Part shown: one piece after another, positions 55,163 to 63,901 of the stretch | How the letters are laid out: every line of letters starts with the position of its first letter | Position numbering within the stretch: position 1 is the stretch's first letter | DNA from: Caulobacter henricii | Lineage (GTDB): Bacteria > Pseudomonadota > Alphaproteobacteria > Caulobacterales > Caulobacteraceae | Assembly (NCBI RefSeq): GCF_001414055.1 | Contig: NZ_CP013002.1 | Span: 1,240,001 to 1,304,000, forward strand | Length of the DNA stretch: 64,000 nucleotides | Reading direction: 5' to 3' | Program-made: the position numbers and the translations under genes | Notes under the pieces: generated by a model | The model's database searches: none | Seen by the model: the letters and a program-made list of their open reading frames with translations, nothing else | Told to the model about the DNA's origin: nothing

Positions 55163-55618
55163 ATGTTCTTCAAGACGGATACGGCAAAGATCAAGCGCTG
55201 GCGTGAGGAGCGTCACTGGTCCCAGGAGCACCTCGCCCAATTGGCCGGCGTAGGCCTGCGGACGCTGCAGCGGATCGAGAACGGACAGAAGGCCTCGGAC
55301 GAAACGCTCAAGGCGCTGGCGAACGCCTTCAACGTCGATGTTGTCGCCCTGTGCGTTGATCCAGAGATCGAGGCTGCGCAGATCGTCCAGAGCCGTCAGA
55401 AGAAGGTTGTCCGGGACCTGCGTCTGTCCTTCTGGATTCACGGAGCCTGCTACGTCGTCGTTGCCGCCGTCTTCATCACCATCAGCGTTGGGCTCGGTGC
55501 CTTCGTCATGAAGTGGCCCCTGATGTGGGTGACCGTCGCTCTGCTAGGCCACGGCGCGGTGCTCGCCATCGTCGAATTGGTCGTGCGCTATGACGGACAG
55601 CGCGACCATGGATCGTGA
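55163..55618 (+). CDS. XRE-type helix-turn-helix protein with 2TM domain
   Basis: 151 residues from the ATG at 55163, preceded by GGGAG. An XRE HTH (IKRWREERHWSQEHLAQLAGVGLRTLQRIENG) fills the N-terminus. The C-terminus has two hydrophobic helices (FWIHGACYVVVAAVFITISVG and PLMWVTVALLGHGAVLAIVEL) of the 2TM type. A membrane-tethered DNA-binding protein is inferred. The 316 bases before it hold an imperfect hairpin (54857-54878) behind the chemoreceptor and no other gene that I can support. Confidence 0.85.
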   Translation: MFFKTDTAKIKRWREERHWSQEHLAQLAGVGLRTLQRIENGQKASDETLKALANAFNVDVVALCVDPEIEAAQIVQSRQKKVVRDLRLSFWIHGACYVVVAAVFITISVGLGAFVMKWPLMWVTVALLGHGAVLAIVELVVRYDGQRDHGS

Positions 55619-55763
55619 GCGCTGGGTGAGGCCTGTCGCCCTAGTCGAGACAGTCTTCCCCCACCGGCCTGGCGGCTGCCTCCCCTTCAGGGGGAGGACC
55701 TGGGAGCGAGCCCGTGTCCGCCACGCCCCTCGCAATCGCCCGCGAAGGCGCTATATCCCCGCC

Positions 55764-56258
55764 ATGGCTGAAGCTTTCAACGACAAGACCCTCGCTGCCG
55801 ACAAGGCTGTTCGTTACGCCGAACTGGCAGACGAGATTGCCTCGGTGCTCGACGGCGAACCCAATGTCACCGCCCGCATGGCGACGGTGACCTCGATGCT
55901 GGCCAACAGCTTCGATCACTATTTCTGGACCGGCTTCTATGTGGTCGATCCGACCCGCGAGCGGGAGCTGGTCGTCGGCCCCTATCAGGGGACACTGGGC
56001 TGCCTGCGGATCGCTTTCGGCCGCGGCGTCTGCGGCGCGGCGGCCCAGAGCGGACAGACCCAGCTGGTCGCCGATGTCCATGCCTTCCCGGGCCATATCG
56101 CCTGCGATAGCCGGTCCCAGAGCGAGATCGTCCTGCCGGTCTTTGACCGGGCCGGGCAATTGATCGCCGTTCTGGATGTCGACTCCGACAGGCCCGCAGC
56201 CTTTGATGCTGTTGATCAACAGGGCCTGGAGCGGATCCTCAAGTCCACCTTCGGGTAA
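55764..56258 (+). CDS. msrC: Free methionine-(R)-sulfoxide reductase (GAF domain)
   Basis: 164 residues from the ATG at 55764. A single GAF domain carries the three conserved cysteines of fRMsr: C80 (GTLGCLRI), C90 (GRGVCGAA) and C114 (HIACDSRS). Their spacing equals that of E. coli YebR/MsrC, and SEIVLPVFD follows as expected. It reduces free methionine-R-sulfoxide in the cytoplasm using thioredoxin. The 145-base gap before it holds a small CCTCCCC/GGGGAGG hairpin (55679-55697). Confidence 0.93.
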   Translation: MAEAFNDKTLAADKAVRYAELADEIASVLDGEPNVTARMATVTSMLANSFDHYFWTGFYVVDPTRERELVVGPYQGTLGCLRIAFGRGVCGAAAQSGQTQLVADVHAFPGHIACDSRSQSEIVLPVFDRAGQLIAVLDVDSDRPAAFDAVDQQGLERILKSTFG

Positions 56259-56325
56259 ACTGGCGCAACGGTTGCAGCCTGTTCTCCATCATTCCCTAAC
56301 CGCTTCGGTTTAGGACAGGTGGAAC

Positions 56326-57471
56326 ATGCTCAACGTCCTGAACCTGCATCCCAGCCATTTGACGCCCGCGGACACCGTCTTGTGGCGCAGTATGGCTGCC
56401 GCCGAACCGGCCTTCGCCAACCCACTGCTCGGGCCGGATTTCGCCCAGGCCGTCGGTCGCGTGCGGGAAGACGCGCGGGTCGCGGTCATCCGCCAGGGTG
56501 AGGCCACGGTCGGCTTTCTGGCGTATCATCGCCGCCCGGGCCGGATGGCGCGCGCGATCGGGTCGCCGCTGTCGGACTATCACGGCATCATCACCCATCG
56601 CACCCCGGGATTTACCGCGGAAGACGTCCTGCGTGCCGCCGATCTGGGCGTGTTCCGGTTCACCGGCCTGGTCGATCCCTACGGCCTGTTCGGCGGGCTT
56701 GGCGAATCCCAGGCGGCGTTCGTGATCGCGCCTGAAGGCCCTGTTGACGACTATCTGGAGGCCGTGCGGTCGGCCAGCCCGAAGAAGATCAAGAATTATC
56801 GCCGACTGGACCACAAGCTTGAGCGCGAGAAGGGCGAGGTTCGTCTGGTTGCGCCCGACCGGTCGCGGGACTCCTTTGACCAGCTGATTACCTGGAAGCG
56901 GGAACAGCTGCAGCGCACGGGCCTGCATGATTTCCTCCGCCCGGCCTGGACCAGCGGCCTGCTCAGCGACCTGTTTGAGCGTCAGGACGGCGACTTCCAG
57001 GGCCTGATGATCGGGCTCTATGCCGGTGACGATCTGGTCGCGGGGCATTTCGGGGTGCGGCTGGGGGGCGTCTACCATCCCTGGATCGCCTCGACCCATC
57101 CGGACTATGGGGCCTGGTCGCCGGGGCAGCTGTTCTTCCTGAGAGCGATCGCGGCCATGCCGGCCCTCGGCCTAACCCATTATGATCTTGCTCCGGGCCA
57201 TGACCACTACAAGCGGGCCTATGCCCTGACCCAGACGGTGGCCCTCAATGGTTCCGTCACCGCACCCGGCATGGGGGGGCTGGTGGCCAGTTCCGTCGAA
57301 GGGGCCTGGACCCTGGCCGGTGGGCGCGGATCAGGCGTGGTCGCCCGGCTGCGTCGCCGGGTGGACACTATTGCCAGTGTCGAACTGACCGTCGCCGGCC
57401 GCATGCGGGGCCTGGTCGATGCGGTCGCCGGACAATCGCGCCGTCGCGTCGGCGCGTCCGAGGGCGGCTGA
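56326..57471 (+). CDS. GNAT/FemAB-like acyltransferase (BcsL/CelD family)
   Basis: 381 residues. The C-terminal half has the GNAT fold of the BioF2/CelD-like acetyltransferases: SPKKIKNYRRLDHKLEREKG, LITWKREQLQRTGLHD, GDDLVAGHFGVRLGGVYHPWIAS and YGAWSPGQLFFLRAI, with HYDLAPGHDHYKRAY. Such proteins are usually found in capsule, cellulose or other polysaccharide gene sets, where they acylate sugars. The next gene, a GT2 glycosyltransferase, begins 2 bases later, so the two work together. Substrates are unknown. Confidence 0.85.
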   Translation: MLNVLNLHPSHLTPADTVLWRSMAAAEPAFANPLLGPDFAQAVGRVREDARVAVIRQGEATVGFLAYHRRPGRMARAIGSPLSDYHGIITHRTPGFTAEDVLRAADLGVFRFTGLVDPYGLFGGLGESQAAFVIAPEGPVDDYLEAVRSASPKKIKNYRRLDHKLEREKGEVRLVAPDRSRDSFDQLITWKREQLQRTGLHDFLRPAWTSGLLSDLFERQDGDFQGLMIGLYAGDDLVAGHFGVRLGGVYHPWIASTHPDYGAWSPGQLFFLRAIAAMPALGLTHYDLAPGHDHYKRAYALTQTVALNGSVTAPGMGGLVASSVEGAWTLAGGRGSGVVARLRRRVDTIASVELTVAGRMRGLVDAVAGQSRRRVGASEGG

Positions 57472-57473
57472 CC

Positions 57474-58391
57474 GTGCAGGTGACGGTGATGATCCCGACC
57501 CAGAGACGGCTCGGCGGTCTTGCCGTGGCCGTGCGCTCGGTTCTGGCCCAGCAGGCGGTGGATTTCGCTGCGCTGGAGATCATCGTCGTCGACAACGACC
57601 AGGCCCCTTCGGCTCAGGCCACGATCGAGGCCTTGGCCGAAGGCGCGGCCTGTCCGCTGCACTATGTGCACGAGCCCCGCGCCGGGGTGGCCAATGCCCG
57701 CAATGCCGGCATGGCCAGGGCGACGGGCGACTTCATTGCCTTTCTGGATGATGACGAAGAGGCCCCGGAGGGCTGGCTGGCCGCCTTGCTGACGGCACAA
57801 GTCCGTTACAGCGCCGATGTGGTGTTCGGACCGGTTAGAGCCCGGGCCCCTGACAGTGTGGCCGCCCATCGCGACTATCTGGAACGGTTCTTCTCGCGGC
57901 TTGGCCCGGTCGAGGCGGGCGTCATCGATCACTATTACGGCTGCGGTGACAGTCTGCTGCGCCGCTCGGCCCTGCCGGATCCGGTGTCGCCCTTTGCCGC
58001 CGAGCGCAATCAGATCGGCGGCGAGGATGACATGTTGTTTGGCCAGATGCAGGCCGCCGGCGCGGTCTTCGCCTGGGAACCCGCCGCCTGGGTCTGGGAA
58101 GATCCGGTGCCGGACCGCCTGACCCTGGACTACACGATCGCCCGCGCCTTTGCCTATGGCCAGGGCCCCTCGGCCCACTGCGCCGCCGCCAGCCCGCCTG
58201 ACAGGGTCGGCGTGGCCCGCTGGATGGCCATTGGCCTGGCCCAGGCCGCTGTGTTCGGGGCTGTGGCCGGGCTGAAGTGGCTTACCCGCGCCCGCGACCG
58301 CGCCGATTGGCTGGACAAGGCCGCGCGTGGCCTCGGCAAGACCCTGTGGTGGGGCCCCTTCAAGATCCAATTCTATGGACGGACGGCATGA
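57474..58391 (+). CDS. Family 2 glycosyltransferase
   Basis: 305 residues from a GTG at 57474. The GT-A fold begins VTVMIPTQRRLGGLAVAVRSVL, and the metal-binding motif is FLDDDEEAPEGWL. Later GGEDDMLFGQMQAAG is the acceptor/catalytic ED region. No transmembrane helix is certain, although the C-terminal QAAVFGAVAGLKW may touch the membrane. It probably adds a sugar to a surface glycan. It overlaps the next gene by ATGA, making a tight three-gene unit. Confidence 0.9.
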   Translation: MQVTVMIPTQRRLGGLAVAVRSVLAQQAVDFAALEIIVVDNDQAPSAQATIEALAEGAACPLHYVHEPRAGVANARNAGMARATGDFIAFLDDDEEAPEGWLAALLTAQVRYSADVVFGPVRARAPDSVAAHRDYLERFFSRLGPVEAGVIDHYYGCGDSLLRRSALPDPVSPFAAERNQIGGEDDMLFGQMQAAGAVFAWEPAAWVWEDPVPDRLTLDYTIARAFAYGQGPSAHCAAASPPDRVGVARWMAIGLAQAAVFGAVAGLKWLTRARDRADWLDKAARGLGKTLWWGPFKIQFYGRTA

Positions 58392-59311
58392 CGATCATCC
58401 GCGACTGGACGCCGGACAAGGCCGGGGTCTTCGGCCAGGAGAACCTGGTCTTCGACCATGGCCTGCATGAGCGTCCCATGTTCGACGACGAGGGCCTGGC
58501 GCGACTGCTGGACCAGTATCCCCGCGAGCAACTGGGGGTTTTCACCATGGGTGAGGATCCCAAGGCCTGGACGACCTGGCGCAAGGGATCGGCCGGCAAT
58601 CTGACCGGCGAGCAGTTGCTGGAAGCGGCACAGACTGGCCGCATCTGGCTGAACCTGCGCCACACCAATGACTACCTGCCGGAATACGCGGCCCTGGGCG
58701 ACGAGATCTTCGCCGAAAAGCAAGCCAAGGTTCCCGGCCTGCGAACCTTCAAGCGTGACCTCGGCATGCTGATCAGCTCGGCCAATGCCCAGGTGTTCTA
58801 CCATCTGGACGTGCCGCTGGTGTCGCTGTGGCAGCTGCGCGGGCAGAAGAAGGTCTGGGTCTATCCTGTCGCAGACCCCTATGTCGGCGAGCTGGATCTC
58901 GAGAAGATCGTGCTGAAGGAAACTGCCGAGCAGTTCGCCTTTGATCCTGATTGGGACAAGGGGGCTACGGCCTATGACCTGACGCCGGGCAAGATGGTCA
59001 CCTGGCGGCAGAACGCACCGCACCGCATCGAGAACGGACCGATGCTGAACGTGTCCCTGTCGATCGAATTCATGACGCCGGCCGCCCTGATGCGGGCCAA
59101 TGTCATCTATGCCAATGGCGTTCTGCGCCGCCGCATCGGGGCCAGGCCGCGGATTCAGAACGGCTTTGGTCCTGCGGCGCTCACCAAGCTGGCTGTCGCC
59201 CGGGGTGCCAAGGCCCTGAAGCTGCAGACACCGCATGTGCGTCATCTGCCGGTCACTTTTGGCCTGGATGCCGGACAGCCCGGCGTTCTCGTCGAGGGAA
59301 TGTCCGCCTAG
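58388..59311 (+). CDS. JmjC/cupin-like putative 2-oxoglutarate and iron dependent oxygenase
   Basis: 307 residues from the ATG at 58388 overlapping the GT2 stop. The double-stranded beta-helix region shows the metal triad: H139 and D141 in FYHLDVPLVSLWQLRGQKKVWVYP, and H212 in WRQNAPHRIENGP. The spacing fits JmjC-type hydroxylases (cupin_8-like). With a glycosyltransferase and an acyltransferase in the same operon, a hydroxylation of a glycan, peptide or lipid carrier is possible. The true substrate cannot be told. Confidence 0.75.
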   Translation: MTIIRDWTPDKAGVFGQENLVFDHGLHERPMFDDEGLARLLDQYPREQLGVFTMGEDPKAWTTWRKGSAGNLTGEQLLEAAQTGRIWLNLRHTNDYLPEYAALGDEIFAEKQAKVPGLRTFKRDLGMLISSANAQVFYHLDVPLVSLWQLRGQKKVWVYPVADPYVGELDLEKIVLKETAEQFAFDPDWDKGATAYDLTPGKMVTWRQNAPHRIENGPMLNVSLSIEFMTPAALMRANVIYANGVLRRRIGARPRIQNGFGPAALTKLAVARGAKALKLQTPHVRHLPVTFGLDAGQPGVLVEGMSA

Positions 59312-59349
59312 CGCTTGCTCCCGCCGACGCTTCATCGCAGAACACGTCG

Positions 59350-59874
59350 ATGAGTCAGGCAGTCACGATTGAACTGGGCGAGGGGGCGGAACACGATGCC
59401 CGCGCCCTGCGGAATGCCTTCGGGTGCTTCACCACCGGCGTGACGGTGGTCACGACCGTGGAGGCCGATGGCCGCCGGATTGGGCTGACGGCCAATTCCT
59501 TCACCTCGGTTTCGCTGGATCCGCCCCTGGCGCTGATCTGTGTCGACCTGAAATCCAGCAGCCTCGCGGCCCTGGACCAGGCGGGGGTCTTTGCCGTCAA
59601 TGTTCTGCCAGCCGAGCAGCAGGACGTCGCCAACCAGTTCGTGCGCAAGGGAGTCGACCGGTTCGCAGGGCTGGAGACCGAGGTCTGGCGTACCGGGGCC
59701 CCGATCCTGCCGGATTGCATGGCCAATTTCGAATGCGAGACCCATCACGTCTTCGATGCCGGCGATCACCGCGTCTATGTCGGACGGGTCGTGAAGCTGC
59801 GCTATGATCCCGATCACGAACCGCTGGTCTATCTGCAGGGCCGGTTCCGGCGGGTTCACGTCGACGCGGAATAG
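59350..59874 (+). CDS. Flavin reductase (FMN-binding split barrel)
   Basis: 174 residues. Visible are LRNAFGCFTTGVTVVTTVEADGRRIGLTANSFTSVSLDPPLALICVD, the signature of HpaC/PheA2-type NAD(P)H:flavin reductases, and FAVNVLPAEQQDVANQF. They supply reduced flavin to a partner monooxygenase or halogenase. No monooxygenase is adjacent. The halogenase-family protein at 35764-37287 needs FADH2, but any link over 22 kb is only a possibility. Confidence 0.88.
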   Translation: MSQAVTIELGEGAEHDARALRNAFGCFTTGVTVVTTVEADGRRIGLTANSFTSVSLDPPLALICVDLKSSSLAALDQAGVFAVNVLPAEQQDVANQFVRKGVDRFAGLETEVWRTGAPILPDCMANFECETHHVFDAGDHRVYVGRVVKLRYDPDHEPLVYLQGRFRRVHVDAE

Positions 59875-59950
59875 TCTGGCAGGATTTCGCGCGATACGGC
59901 GTGATCTCGGGATGCTATCGACGCGCAAAATAAGATCCAGGGAGCGCTTC

Positions 59951-61447
59951 ATGCGAGACATCGCCCATTTCGTGAACGGTCAGACCTTCGTGGGTGCCTC
60001 CGGGCGCTTCGGCGATGTGTTCAATCCCAATACCGGTGAAGTTCAGGCGCGGGTGCAGCTGGCGACCGATGCCGAGCTCGATGCTGCGGTTCAGGCCGCT
60101 GCCCGGGCCCAGATCGGCTGGGCCATGACCAATCCCCAGCGTCGCGCGCGGGTCATGTTCGAGTTCAAGCGCCTGATCGAGCGCGACATGAACAGCCTGG
60201 CTGAGATCCTCTCCTCCGAGCACGGCAAGGTCATTGCCGACTCCAAGGGCGATATCCAGCGTGGCCTGGAAGTGATCGAGTTCGCCTGCGGCATCCCCCA
60301 CATCCTGAAGGGCGAATATACCGAAGGGGCCGGACCGGGCATCGACGTCTATTCGATGCGCCAGCCCTTGGGCGTTTGCGCGGGTATCACCCCGTTCAAC
60401 TTCCCGGCCATGATCCCGATGTGGATGTTCGGCATCAGCATCGCCGTGGGCAACACGTTCATCCTCAAGCCGTCGGAGAAGGATCCGACCGTGCCGGTCA
60501 AGCTGGCCGAGCTGATGATGGAAGCCGGCGCGCCCGAGGGCGTGCTGAACGTGGTGCATGGCGACAAGAGCGTGGTCGACGCCATCCTGACCCATCCGCT
60601 TATCCGTGCCGTCAGCTTTGTCGGCTCGTCCGATATCGCCCACTATGTCTATCAGACCGGCACGGCCCACGGTAAACGCGTCCAGGCCATGGGCGGCGCC
60701 AAGAACCACGGCATCGTCCTGCCCGACGCCGACCTCGACCAGGTGGTCAAGGACCTCTCAGGGGCCGCCTTCGGCTCGGCCGGCGAGCGCTGCATGGCCC
60801 TGCCGGTTGTCGTGCCGGTGGGCAAGGCGACGGCTGACGAACTGCGCGAGCGCATGGTCGCCGAAATCCAGACCCTGCAGGTCGGCGTCTCCAGTGACCC
60901 GGCGGCCCATTATGGCCCCGTGGTCTCCAGCCAGCATCGCGCCAAGATTGCCGACTACATCCAGATCGGCGTCGACGAGGGCGCGGAACTGGTGGTCGAT
61001 GGTCGGGACTTCTCGCTGCAGGGCTTCGAGAAGGGCTTCTTCATTGGTCCGTCGCTGTTTGATGGCGTCAAGAAGGGCATGAAGACCTACCAGGAAGAGA
61101 TCTTTGGTCCCGTTCTGCAGATCGTCCGGGCCGAGAGCTTCGAGGAGGCGCTGGGCCTGCCGTCCGAGCACCAGTACGGCAACGGCGTCGCCATCTTTAC
61201 CCGCAACGGCCGCGCGGCCCGCGAATTTGCCAGCCGGGTCAATGTCGGCATGGTGGGCATCAATGTGCCGATCCCGGTGCCGGTGGCCTATCACACCTTC
61301 GGTGGCTGGAAGCGTTCGGCCTTCGGCGACACCAACCAGCACGGTGTCGAGGGCGTGAAGTTCTATACCAAGGTCAAGACCATCACGGCCCGCTGGCCCG
61401 AAGGCGAGGTCGAGGATTCGACCTTCGTCATCCCGACGATGAAATAG
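59951..61447 (+). CDS. mmsA: Methylmalonate-semialdehyde dehydrogenase (acylating)
   Basis: 498 residues from the ATG at 59951 behind GGGAG. Aldehyde dehydrogenase motifs are SEHGKVIADSKGDIQRGLEV, GITPFNFPAMIPMWMF, NTFILKPSEKDP, and the catalytic Cys in SAGERCMALPVVV, which is the form specific to MMSDH. VGSS replaces the usual TGST in the cofactor site, also as in MMSDH. It oxidises methylmalonate semialdehyde or malonate semialdehyde to propionyl- or acetyl-CoA in valine and beta-alanine/inositol breakdown. Stands alone here. Confidence 0.94.
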   Translation: MRDIAHFVNGQTFVGASGRFGDVFNPNTGEVQARVQLATDAELDAAVQAAARAQIGWAMTNPQRRARVMFEFKRLIERDMNSLAEILSSEHGKVIADSKGDIQRGLEVIEFACGIPHILKGEYTEGAGPGIDVYSMRQPLGVCAGITPFNFPAMIPMWMFGISIAVGNTFILKPSEKDPTVPVKLAELMMEAGAPEGVLNVVHGDKSVVDAILTHPLIRAVSFVGSSDIAHYVYQTGTAHGKRVQAMGGAKNHGIVLPDADLDQVVKDLSGAAFGSAGERCMALPVVVPVGKATADELRERMVAEIQTLQVGVSSDPAAHYGPVVSSQHRAKIADYIQIGVDEGAELVVDGRDFSLQGFEKGFFIGPSLFDGVKKGMKTYQEEIFGPVLQIVRAESFEEALGLPSEHQYGNGVAIFTRNGRAAREFASRVNVGMVGINVPIPVPVAYHTFGGWKRSAFGDTNQHGVEGVKFYTKVKTITARWPEGEVEDSTFVIPTMK

Positions 61448-61485
61448 GCCAAGGCCAGTCAGGGCTCAGGGCAGGGAGACAAGAC

Positions 61486-62460
61486 ATGCTGTTCAGGCCC
61501 TCAGCCCTTCTCGCTGCCCTTGCCCTGGCCCTGGCGGTTTCGACCGCCGGGGTCACCGCTCCGCGGGCACCCGACCTGAAGCCGGTGGGCCAGTATGGCG
61601 ACGTCTCTGCGCCGGTGACCCTGTTCGAGCGGGATGGGGCACTGTTCCTTGACCGGGCCGGACGCGTCGCTGCCCGTCTCGATCCGGTTGCGCCGGGGCG
61701 GTTCAGGGTCGAGGGCGGCGGCGAACTGGTCGTCCGCAAGCGGGCCTTGCAGCTCGACGGTGCTTTTCTGCCCCGCCGGGACTTCGGGGCCCAGGTCGAG
61801 GCCGGCATCCGCCGGGGCGTTCGCGCCGATCCGGTGACCCTGCGGACCCGCGCCTTGGCCGCGACACCGCCCGTTGAGACCGCCGACCATCGCCCCGCCG
61901 ACCTTGTGGACCTGGCCGGCCTCGATCCGACCATCCGTTTTGATATCCGCTATGCCGGCCGCAACAATTTCATGGGCCTGAAGCTCTATGAGCGTCCGGC
62001 GGCCTATCTGCAGCGTCCGGCCGCCGAGGCCTTGGGACGGGTGCACAGGGCCTTGGCGACCAAGGGCTATGGCCTGCTGATCCATGACGCCTACCGTCCC
62101 TGGTTCGTCACCTGGATGTTCTGGGAGGCCACGCCGGCCGAGAGCCACAGCTTCGTGGCCGATCCCGCCAAGGGCTCACGTCACAACCGCGGCTGCGCGG
62201 TGGACCTGACCCTTTATGATCTGAAGACCGGCAAGGTCGTCGAGATGCCGGGACGGTATGACGAGATGTCGGCGCGCTCCTATGCCGATTTCGTGGGCGG
62301 CACGACAGCCCAGCGGGCCCGTCGGCAGATCCTGCGCGAGGCCATGGCCGCCGAAGGCTTTGAGGTCCTGCCCGAGGAATGGTGGCACTTCGACTACAAG
62401 GACTGGCGGAGCTACGGCATCGGCACGAGGACGTTCACGGCGCTGGCATCGGGGCGCTGA
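61486..62460 (+). CDS. VanX-type D-alanyl-D-alanine dipeptidase with N-terminal extension
   Basis: 324 residues with signal peptide (LLAALALALAVSTAGVTA). The enzyme part starts near residue 137. It has DAYRPW (R204), SRHNRGCAVDLTL (zinc ligands H233 and D240) and EEWWHFDY (catalytic Glu and third ligand His), the complete VanX/DdpX set. About 110 residues between signal and enzyme are rich in short beta strands (GQYGDVSAPVTLFERDGALF) and match no family that I recognise. Most dipeptidases of this kind recycle D-Ala-D-Ala from the cell wall; vancomycin resistance is not implied. Confidence 0.9.
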   Translation: MLFRPSALLAALALALAVSTAGVTAPRAPDLKPVGQYGDVSAPVTLFERDGALFLDRAGRVAARLDPVAPGRFRVEGGGELVVRKRALQLDGAFLPRRDFGAQVEAGIRRGVRADPVTLRTRALAATPPVETADHRPADLVDLAGLDPTIRFDIRYAGRNNFMGLKLYERPAAYLQRPAAEALGRVHRALATKGYGLLIHDAYRPWFVTWMFWEATPAESHSFVADPAKGSRHNRGCAVDLTLYDLKTGKVVEMPGRYDEMSARSYADFVGGTTAQRARRQILREAMAAEGFEVLPEEWWHFDYKDWRSYGIGTRTFTALASGR

Positions 62461-62524
62461 GGTTTTCTGCCGTCCGCCGCAGGCAGGGCGTCCGAATCTC
62501 CTCCATCCGCTCCGTCTGCCACCT

Positions 62525-62827
62525 CTAGTCCTTGAAGAGTGCATGCATGGCGTCGATGGACTCTGGGCCATAGGCAACGGAGCCAACGGGGATCTTGCCG
62601 TCGATGGCTTCAATCACCTTCGCGGTCCAGATCGGCCCAAAGCCACCACACAGTTCAAGGAGTTGAATGCCCTCGGCAACCAGTCGCTTTGCGGCTACCG
62701 GACCCTGGGACGCCTTTTCGACGCCAATGGTGATCATCTCAAATGCGCCGGACCGCATGACCAACCGATGCTGAGCAGGCTCCAGACCCGCGCCGGTGAC
62801 GATGAAGCCGAATTTTGTGAGGGCCAT
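62525..62827 (-). CDS. Small DUF6506-like protein
   Basis: 100 residues from the ATG at 62827. The sequence MALTKFGFIVTGAGLEPAQH followed by GAFEMITIGVEK, EGIQLLELCGGFGP and GKIPVGSVAYG resembles the short alpha/beta proteins grouped as DUF6506. No signal or helix bundle is seen. It is divergent from a LysR regulator, which is the usual arrangement of a LysR protein and its target. Function unknown. Confidence 0.72.
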   Translation of the reverse strand: MALTKFGFIVTGAGLEPAQHRLVMRSGAFEMITIGVEKASQGPVAAKRLVAEGIQLLELCGGFGPIWTAKVIEAIDGKIPVGSVAYGPESIDAMHALFKD

Positions 62828-62890
62828 GTGTGCTCGTCCTGCTTTCGGAATAGGCGCAGCGAGCGTTTCTGCGACGCCAGCCTGCCGGAA

Positions 62891-62935
62891 TGCCAAATCC
62901 AGAAATGGCGTTTGGCATGTCGACGAGTTTGCCAA
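62891..62935. promoter_or_regulatory. Possible LysR binding region with TGCCAA/TTGGCA repeats
   Basis: Three half-sites alternate in orientation: TGCCAA (62891-62896), TTGGCA (62912-62917) and TGCCAA (62930-62935). They lie in the 166-base region between the divergent DUF6506-like and LysR genes. The position and inverted layout fit a LysR operator. Confidence 0.5.
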
Positions 62936-62993
62936 GTCGGATCAGACCTGAAAAATGCTAATTTGGACAATGTTCAGTCCCAAAAGGCATAAA

Positions 62994-63890
62994 ATGTTGG
63001 ACCTGAAGCAGTTGAGCTATTTCGTGATCGTGGCGGAGCTGGAGAGCATCAGCCGTGCCTCGGTGGCGTTGAACATCACTCAGTCCCCGCTTAGCCGGCA
63101 GATCCAGGATCTGGAGGATCGGCTGCAGCTGAAGTTGTTCGACCGGGTGAAGCAGCGCGTGCGGCTTACAAGCGACGGGCGCAAATTCCTCGTCCAGGCG
63201 AAGGCGCTTCTGGAGGCGAGCAATCGATGTGAAGCCGCAGCTGCAGCGCTAGCGGTCGGCCAGGTGGGGCCGCTCAGGGTCGGGTACGTGGACGCTGCCG
63301 TCCATGCCGGCCTGGTCACCAGACTCCTCCACGATCTGAGCGTCAGTTCGCCTGCCCTGCGGGTTGAGCTCAGGTCCCTACGTTCAGCAGCGCAGTTGGA
63401 GATGTTAGACGACGGACGGATCGATCTTGCGCTGACCCACTCGGTGCCAGCAAGGGCTCCTGAGTTGCTGACCACATACAGGTTGATCGAGGAGCCATTT
63501 GTCCTTGCTGTTCCCAGCTGCTGGCGTCAGTCGATCAGGGGACCTGCTGCAGTTGACCTAGCTGACATGCCTTTCATTGCGCCCCCTTTGGACGAGAGGA
63601 ACACATGGCGAATGAATGTACTCGACGCCTGTCGCGCCGCCGGGTTCGAACCCGACATTCGGATCGAAGCCTCCAATTTGGCGACTGTACTGGAGCTCGT
63701 ACGAGGCGGAGTAGGAGCGGCTATCGTCCAGGAGTCCGTTTCCCTTTCGGGGCGGGAAGGCATTCGCTTCTACCCCTTGCCCCCACCGTTCAGGCTTAGA
63801 CTGGAGATCTACGCCAGCCTGAGAAAGACCGATGAGCGTTCTCAGGCCCTCCGCAGTTGGGTTCAGTCTGCCCGCCTCCGATCTCATTGA
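62994..63890 (+). CDS. LysR family transcriptional regulator
   Basis: 298 residues from the ATG at 62994, with AAAAGG 7 bases upstream. N-terminal HTH is LKQLSYFVIVAELESISRASVALNITQSPLSRQIQDLEDRLQ, the normal LysR form. The substrate-binding domain follows (GPLRVGYVDAAVHAGLVTRLL, DLALTHSVPARAPELLTTYRLI, VLELVRGGVGAAIVQE). It is divergent from the DUF6506-like gene and probably controls it in response to a small effector. Codon use looks slightly less GC-biased than its neighbours, which may hint at separate origin. Confidence 0.92.
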   Translation: MLDLKQLSYFVIVAELESISRASVALNITQSPLSRQIQDLEDRLQLKLFDRVKQRVRLTSDGRKFLVQAKALLEASNRCEAAAAALAVGQVGPLRVGYVDAAVHAGLVTRLLHDLSVSSPALRVELRSLRSAAQLEMLDDGRIDLALTHSVPARAPELLTTYRLIEEPFVLAVPSCWRQSIRGPAAVDLADMPFIAPPLDERNTWRMNVLDACRAAGFEPDIRIEASNLATVLELVRGGVGAAIVQESVSLSGREGIRFYPLPPPFRLRLEIYASLRKTDERSQALRSWVQSARLRSH

Positions 63891-63901
63891 GAGGCAGGCG
63901 C

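Noticed and set aside
59350..59874. Flavin reductase as dedicated partner of the halogenase
   Set aside because: The genes are 22 kb apart with no shared regulatory site. Many flavin reductases are general. Kept only as a possibility in the entries.
61486..62460. Vancomycin resistance gene
   Set aside because: VanX-type dipeptidases are common in Gram-negative bacteria without VanH/VanA partners. None is present here.
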